This document shows, piece by piece, positions 6,127 to 9,880 of a DNA stretch of 9,880 nucleotides. Under the pieces are notes generated by a model. It worked only from the letters and a program-made list of their open reading frames with translations. It had not been told where the DNA came from and searched no databases. Positions within the stretch are counted from its first letter, which is position 1; every line of letters starts with the position of its first letter. The DNA is from Pseudomonadota bacterium (GTDB lineage Bacteria > Pseudomonadota > Alphaproteobacteria > UBA828 > JAPUJA01): the NCBI GenBank assembly GCA_027296525.1, contig JAPUJA010000246.1, positions 1 through 9,880 of the forward strand, written 5' to 3'. The position numbers and the translations under genes are program-made.

Positions 6127-8046
6127 ATGGCGTTGGTGCAGAGCCCCGCGATTGCCCGCTACGACGATCCCCCGCGCCGCCGGGCCGTCGCACGCCTTTG
6201 GAGCCTTCCGCTCGCCGCTTTTCTCCTGCTTTTCGCGCTCCTGCCCGCGACGGCCGAGGAGGTCGCCGGAGGCACGCTCAACCACGGCATCGCGATCCAC
6301 GGCGACGTCGCCTATCCGGCCGACTTCAGCCATTTCGCCTATGTCGACCCGGAAGCGCCCAAGGGTGGCGAGGTGCGGCTCGCGGCGATCGGCACGTTCG
6401 ATAGCTTGAACGCGTTCCTCCTCAAAGGCGTGCCGGCGGCGGGCCTCGGCTTCTTGTTCGATACCCTGACGACCGGATCCTATGACGAGCCGGCGAGCGA
6501 GTACGGCCTGCTCGCCGAATCGATCGAGGTGCCCGACGACCGCTCCTGGGTGATCTTCACGCTGCGCGACGAGGCGCGCTGGCATGACGGCACGCCGGTC
6601 ACCGTGGAGGACGTGATTTTTTCGTTCAACCTGCTCGTCGAGAAAGGTGTGCCCTTCTATCGCGCCTATTACGCGAGCGTCGCCGCCGTCGAGGCGTTGG
6701 ATGAGCGGCGGGTGAAGTTCACCTTCTCGGAGGGCATGAACCGCGAGCTTCCGGTGATCGTCGGCCAGTTCCCGATTCTCTCGAAGGCCTATTACACCGA
6801 GCAGGACTTCACCAAGGTCAGCCTCGATCCGCCCCTGGGGAGCGGTCCCTATCGCGTCGAACGGGTCGATCCGGGGCGCTCGATCACCTATCGTCGCGAT
6901 CCGGATTATTGGGGCAAGGATCTTCCGGTGAACCGGGGGCGCTATAATTTCGATCGCATCCAATTCGACTACTACCGCGATACCACGGTCGCGCTCGAAG
7001 CCTTCAAGGCTCATGAATACGACCAACGCCGGGAGAACAGCTCGAAGTTCTGGGCGACTTCCTATGAGGGGTCGCAATTCGATGAAGGCCTCATCGTCAA
7101 GGAGGAGATTCGCCACGAGATCCCGACTGGGATGCAGGGCTTCGTCATGAACACTCGCAACCCGATCTTCCGCGACCGGCGCGTGCGTGAGGCGATCGCC
7201 TACGCGTTTGATTTCGAGTGGACGAACAAGACGCTCTTCTACGGCGCCTATACGCGCACGAAGAGCTATTTCGCGAACTCCGAGCTCGCGGCGGCGGGAC
7301 TTCCGTCACCGGCCGAGCTCGAGCTGCTCGAGCCCTACCGGGGCAAGATTCCCGACGAGGTGTTCACGAGGGAATACCAGCCGCCCACGACCGACGGCTC
7401 GGGCAATGTGCGGGCGAACCTGCGCCAGGCGGCGAAGCTGCTGCGCGAGGCGGGCTGGACGGTCGAGGACGGCAAGCGCGTGGACCCGGAGACCGGCGAG
7501 CCGATGGCGATCGAATTTCTGCTTTACCGGGGCGATCCCCAATTCGAGCGGATCATCGGCGCGTTCCGCCAGAATCTCGAGAAGCTCGGCATCGAGGTGA
7601 AGCTTTATCCGGTCGATACGGCCCAGTATCAGAATCGGGTGGACGACTTCGACTACGATCTCATCTCGGCAACGGTTCCGGAATCGCTCTCGCCGGGAAA
7701 CGAGCAGCGGGACTTCTGGAGTTCGATCGCCGCCGATACCCCTGGAAGTCGAAATTACATCGGCATCAAGGACCCGGTGGTGGACGCCCTGATCGAGAAG
7801 ATCATCGCGGCGTCGGACCGCGAGGCGCTGATCGCGGCTTGCCGGGCGCTCGACCGCGTGCTGCTCTGGAACCACTACGTCGTTCTCCAATGGCACATCC
7901 GGCATTTCCGCGTGGCCTATTGGAGCAAGTTCTCGCGTCCGGAAATCCGGCCCAAATACGCGCTCGGCTTCCTCGATACCTGGTGGGTCGATCCGGCAAA
8001 AGAGGCGGCTCTCGAAGGACGCGAGAGCCTGCTCGAGACCGAGTAG
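6127..8046 (+). CDS. YejA-type peptide-binding protein, copy 2 (ABC importer)
   Basis: Second family-5 periplasmic binding protein, 639 residues from the ATG at 6127. Roughly half its residues match copy 1 by eye. Seen: HFAYVDPEAPKGG, DRSWVIFTLR, WHDGTPVTVEDVIFS, PLGSGPYRV, NTRNPIFRDRRVR, AFDFEWTN, WNHYVVLQWH, DTWWVD. The signal sequence is unusual: about 25 polar residues with a YDDPPRRRAVAR stretch precede the hydrophobic core (about 27-40), with likely cleavage after ATA at 43. Other in-frame starts are TTG 6109, TTG 6133 and GTG 6136. None has a good ribosome site; an AGAGG at 6076-6080 is too far away, so the start is uncertain. The gene begins 57 nt after copy 1 and ends 26 nt before yejB. 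It probably feeds the same YejB-YejE channel with a different ligand range. Confidence 0.9.
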   Translation: MALVQSPAIARYDDPPRRRAVARLWSLPLAAFLLLFALLPATAEEVAGGTLNHGIAIHGDVAYPADFSHFAYVDPEAPKGGEVRLAAIGTFDSLNAFLLKGVPAAGLGFLFDTLTTGSYDEPASEYGLLAESIEVPDDRSWVIFTLRDEARWHDGTPVTVEDVIFSFNLLVEKGVPFYRAYYASVAAVEALDERRVKFTFSEGMNRELPVIVGQFPILSKAYYTEQDFTKVSLDPPLGSGPYRVERVDPGRSITYRRDPDYWGKDLPVNRGRYNFDRIQFDYYRDTTVALEAFKAHEYDQRRENSSKFWATSYEGSQFDEGLIVKEEIRHEIPTGMQGFVMNTRNPIFRDRRVREAIAYAFDFEWTNKTLFYGAYTRTKSYFANSELAAAGLPSPAELELLEPYRGKIPDEVFTREYQPPTTDGSGNVRANLRQAAKLLREAGWTVEDGKRVDPETGEPMAIEFLLYRGDPQFERIIGAFRQNLEKLGIEVKLYPVDTAQYQNRVDDFDYDLISATVPESLSPGNEQRDFWSSIAADTPGSRNYIGIKDPVVDALIEKIIAASDREALIAACRALDRVLLWNHYVVLQWHIRHFRVAYWSKFSRPEIRPKYALGFLDTWWVDPAKEAALEGRESLLETE

Positions 8047-8054
8047 AGAGCAAA

Positions 8055-8067
8055 GAGCGCGGCGCTC
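8055..8067 (+). other. Small hairpin just before yejB
   Basis: GAGCG (8055-8059) and CGCTC (8063-8067) form a 5-bp GC-rich stem with a 3-nt CGG loop. It ends 5 nt before the yejB ATG, where a ribosome binding site would lie. In binding-protein operons such structures can keep permease output below that of the binding protein. The stem is short and may be chance. Confidence 0.3.
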
Positions 8068-8072
8068 AACGG

Positions 8073-9188
8073 ATGTTCGCCTATATCATTCGGCGGCTGT
8101 TCCTGATCATCCCGACGCTGTTCGCGATCATGGTGATCAATTTCGGGATCATCCAGGTCGCGCCGGGTGGGCCCATCCAGCAGATCATCGCCGAGGTGAA
8201 GGGCACGGCGGTCGGCGCGACGGCGCGCTTCACGGGCGGGGGCGCGGGCGAGGTGGGCGGTGTGGCCGGGCAGACCCAGGCCGGCGCGGCGGGCGATGTC
8301 AGCAGCAAATACCGCGGTGCGCGCGGGCTGGACCCTGAATTCATCGCCGAGCTCGAACGGGAGTTCGGCTTCGACAAGCCGATCCCCGAGCGCTTCATCT
8401 ATATGATGGGCAAGTTCGTCCAGCTGGATTTCGGCGAGAGCTATTTCCGCGGCCGCAAGGTGGTCGATCTCGTCCTCGAGACGATGCCGGTCTCGATCTC
8501 GCTCGGGCTCTGGACGACTCTGCTCGTCTATCTGATCTCGATCCCACTGGGGATCGCCAAGGCCGTGCGGGACGGCAGCCGGTTTGACGTCTGGACGAGC
8601 GGGGTGATCATCGCGGGCTATGCGATCCCAAGTTTCCTCTTCGCGGTGCTCCTGATCGTGCTCTTTGCCGGGGGATCGTATCTCGACTGGTTCCCCTTGC
8701 GCGGACTCGTCTCCGACGGCTGGGGCGAGCTGCCCTGGCCCGAGAAGATCGCCGACTATTTCTGGCATCTCATCCTGCCCATCACGGCGCTCGTGATCGG
8801 CGGCTTCGCGACGCTCACCATGCTGACCAAGAACTCCTTCCTGGCCGAGATCCATCAGCAATATGTCATCACGGCGCGCGCCAAGGGCTTGACCAAAAGG
8901 CGGGTGCTCTACGGCCACGTCTTCCGGAACGCGATGCTCATCATCATCGCCGGCTTCCCGGGCGCCTTCATCGGCATATTGTTCACCGGCGCGCTCTTGA
9001 TCGAGGTGATCTTCTCCCTCAATGGGCTGGGGCTCCTGGGCTACGAGTCGCTGATCAACCGCGACTATCCGGTGATCTTCGCGACTCTCTTCTTCTTCAC
9101 GCTTCTCGGCCTCGTCGTGAGGCTGATCGGCGATCTCATGTATGTCGTCGTGGATCCCCGGATCGACTTCGAGGCCCGTCGGGTCTAG
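8073..9188 (+). CDS. yejB: Peptide ABC transporter permease YejB
   Basis: Inner-membrane permease, 371 residues, closely resembling E. coli YejB along its length. It pairs with YejE to form the channel. The N-terminus MFAYIIRRLFLIIPTL begins TM1 (to about residue 28), followed by the conserved VAPGGPI. Residues 44-85 are a Gly/Ala-rich periplasmic stretch ending YRGARGLDPEF; E. coli YejB has a glycine-rich insert at the same place. The hydrophobic segments of the BPD_transp_1 domain follow. The cytoplasmic EAA-type loop, which docks on the ATPase, is at about 259-273 (E259 to ITARAKGL). The end is the typical VVDPRIDFEARR. The frame is open far upstream inside yejA copy 2 (from 7218), but the ATG at 8073 starts the family sequence. 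No strong Shine-Dalgarno is seen, and a small hairpin precedes the start. yejE follows after 3 nt. Confidence 0.96.
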   Translation: MFAYIIRRLFLIIPTLFAIMVINFGIIQVAPGGPIQQIIAEVKGTAVGATARFTGGGAGEVGGVAGQTQAGAAGDVSSKYRGARGLDPEFIAELEREFGFDKPIPERFIYMMGKFVQLDFGESYFRGRKVVDLVLETMPVSISLGLWTTLLVYLISIPLGIAKAVRDGSRFDVWTSGVIIAGYAIPSFLFAVLLIVLFAGGSYLDWFPLRGLVSDGWGELPWPEKIADYFWHLILPITALVIGGFATLTMLTKNSFLAEIHQQYVITARAKGLTKRRVLYGHVFRNAMLIIIAGFPGAFIGILFTGALLIEVIFSLNGLGLLGYESLINRDYPVIFATLFFFTLLGLVVRLIGDLMYVVVDPRIDFEARRV

Positions 9189-9191
9189 GCG

Positions 9192-9880
9192 ATGGCGGAA
9201 CGCTTCCTCGGGCTTCGCGTCTCCCCCCTGGTCAGGCGGCGTATCTACAACTTCAAGAAGAACAAGCGAGGCTATGTCTCGCTCTGGCTGTTCCTCGTTC
9301 TGTTCTTCGTCAGCCTGTTCGCCGAGTTCATCGCGAACGACAAGCCGATCGTCTTGGAATATGACGGCGAGCTCTATTGGCCGATCTTCCATGCTTATGC
9401 CGAGACGACCTTCGGCGGCGACTTCGAGACCGAAGCCGACTATCGCGATCCCTTTGTCGTCGAGCTGATCGAAACGAAGGGCTGGACGATCTGGCCCGTC
9501 ATCCCCTACAGCTACCGCACGATCAATTACGATCTCGAAGTCCCGGCGCCGGCGCCGCCCTCGGGCGCGAACTGGCTCGGCACCGACGATCAGGGGCGCG
9601 ACGTGCTCGCCCGCCTGATCTATGGCTTTCGCATATCGGTGCTCTTCGGCCTGGTGCTGACCCTCGGAAGCTCGGTGATCGGCGTCGTCGCGGGCGCCGT
9701 GCAGGGCTATTTCGGCGGCCTCACGGACCTCATATTCCAGCGTTTCATCGAGGTCTGGTCGGGTCTGCCGGTTCTCGTCCTGCTCATCATCCTGGCGAGC
9801 GTCATCGAGCCGAGCTTTTGGCCGCTCTTGGGGCTTCTGCTGCTGTTCAGTTGGATGGGGCTCGTCGACGTCGTGCGCGC
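9192..9880 (+). CDS. yejE: Peptide ABC transporter permease YejE (3' end missing)
   Basis: Second channel subunit of the Yej importer. 229 complete codons are in the window, and E. coli YejE is about 340 residues, so roughly a third lies beyond the right edge. The ATG at 9192 is 3 nt after the yejB stop. The N-terminus is basic (RRRIYNFKKNKRG, 15-27), then TM1 at about 29-48, followed by the YejE-typical FIANDKP and YDGELYWP. A long periplasmic part holds TFGGDF, EADYRDP and GWTIWP. WLGTDDQGRDVLARLIYG (128-145), the family-wide motif preceding the permease domain, comes next. Then come membrane segments with RISVLFGL, QGYFGG, RFIEVWSGLP and FSWMGLVDVVRA. The EAA loop falls outside the window. 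The next gene should be the fused ATPase yejF (inference from known operons). Confidence 0.95.
   Translation, partial: MAERFLGLRVSPLVRRRIYNFKKNKRGYVSLWLFLVLFFVSLFAEFIANDKPIVLEYDGELYWPIFHAYAETTFGGDFETEADYRDPFVVELIETKGWTIWPVIPYSYRTINYDLEVPAPAPPSGANWLGTDDQGRDVLARLIYGFRISVLFGLVLTLGSSVIGVVAGAVQGYFGGLTDLIFQRFIEVWSGLPVLVLLIILASVIEPSFWPLLGLLLLFSWMGLVDVVR

Noticed and set aside
7218..8072. A long in-frame upstream extension of yejB through the second yejA.
   Set aside because: The extension is an out-of-frame reading of the binding protein; similarity to YejB starts exactly at the ATG at 8073.
8202..8330. The Gly/Ala-rich stretch in YejB as a novel insertion.
   Set aside because: E. coli YejB carries a comparable glycine-rich stretch at the same position before the YRG-RGLDPE segment, so it is a family feature.
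7917..9392. A 491-codon minus-strand open frame across yejB, the start of yejE and the end of the second yejA.
   Set aside because: It is antisense to strongly recognised permease genes, its product is extremely rich in Arg, Asp and Glu with no domain, and such frames arise from GC-rich codon usage.

Overview
The window is a GC-rich, gene-dense stretch of chromosome that looks alphaproteobacterial. The evidence is an mtaB-ftsY pair like those common in that class, a short NG-type FtsY, HisN-like and Nudix proteins of proteobacterial type, and a yejA-yejA-yejB-yejE layout. The species cannot be named from the sequence alone. No RNA gene, mobile element, CRISPR array, prophage or long repeat was found. 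No gap between genes exceeds about 150 bases.

Left part (1-2105): the 3' end of mtaB, a tRNA methylthiotransferase, followed 4 nt later by ftsY, the SRP receptor GTPase. They very probably share one transcript. Middle part (2106-3296): a two-gene plus-strand cassette, a 67-residue two-helix membrane protein and a YbjQ/UPF0145 protein. It converges, with only a 14 nt gap, on a minus-strand Nudix hydrolase. Upstream of the Nudix gene is a promoter-like sequence placed so that the mRNA could be leaderless.

Right part (3446-9880): a plus-strand operon. It begins with a histidinol-phosphatase-like member of the inositol monophosphatase superfamily. This overlaps by 4 nt the first of two tandem YejA-type periplasmic peptide-binding proteins. 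The inner-membrane permeases YejB and YejE follow, and YejE runs off the right edge. The ATPase (YejF in known systems) is expected beyond it. Together these would form an ABC importer for oligopeptides or peptide-like compounds, in which two binding proteins share one channel.

I see no convincing new system. The points most worth a second look are the duplicated binding protein, the coupling of a HisN-like phosphatase to a peptide importer, the small membrane protein/YbjQ pair, and the possible leaderless Nudix transcript. Many long antisense ORFs here are by-products of GC-rich codon usage and were left out.
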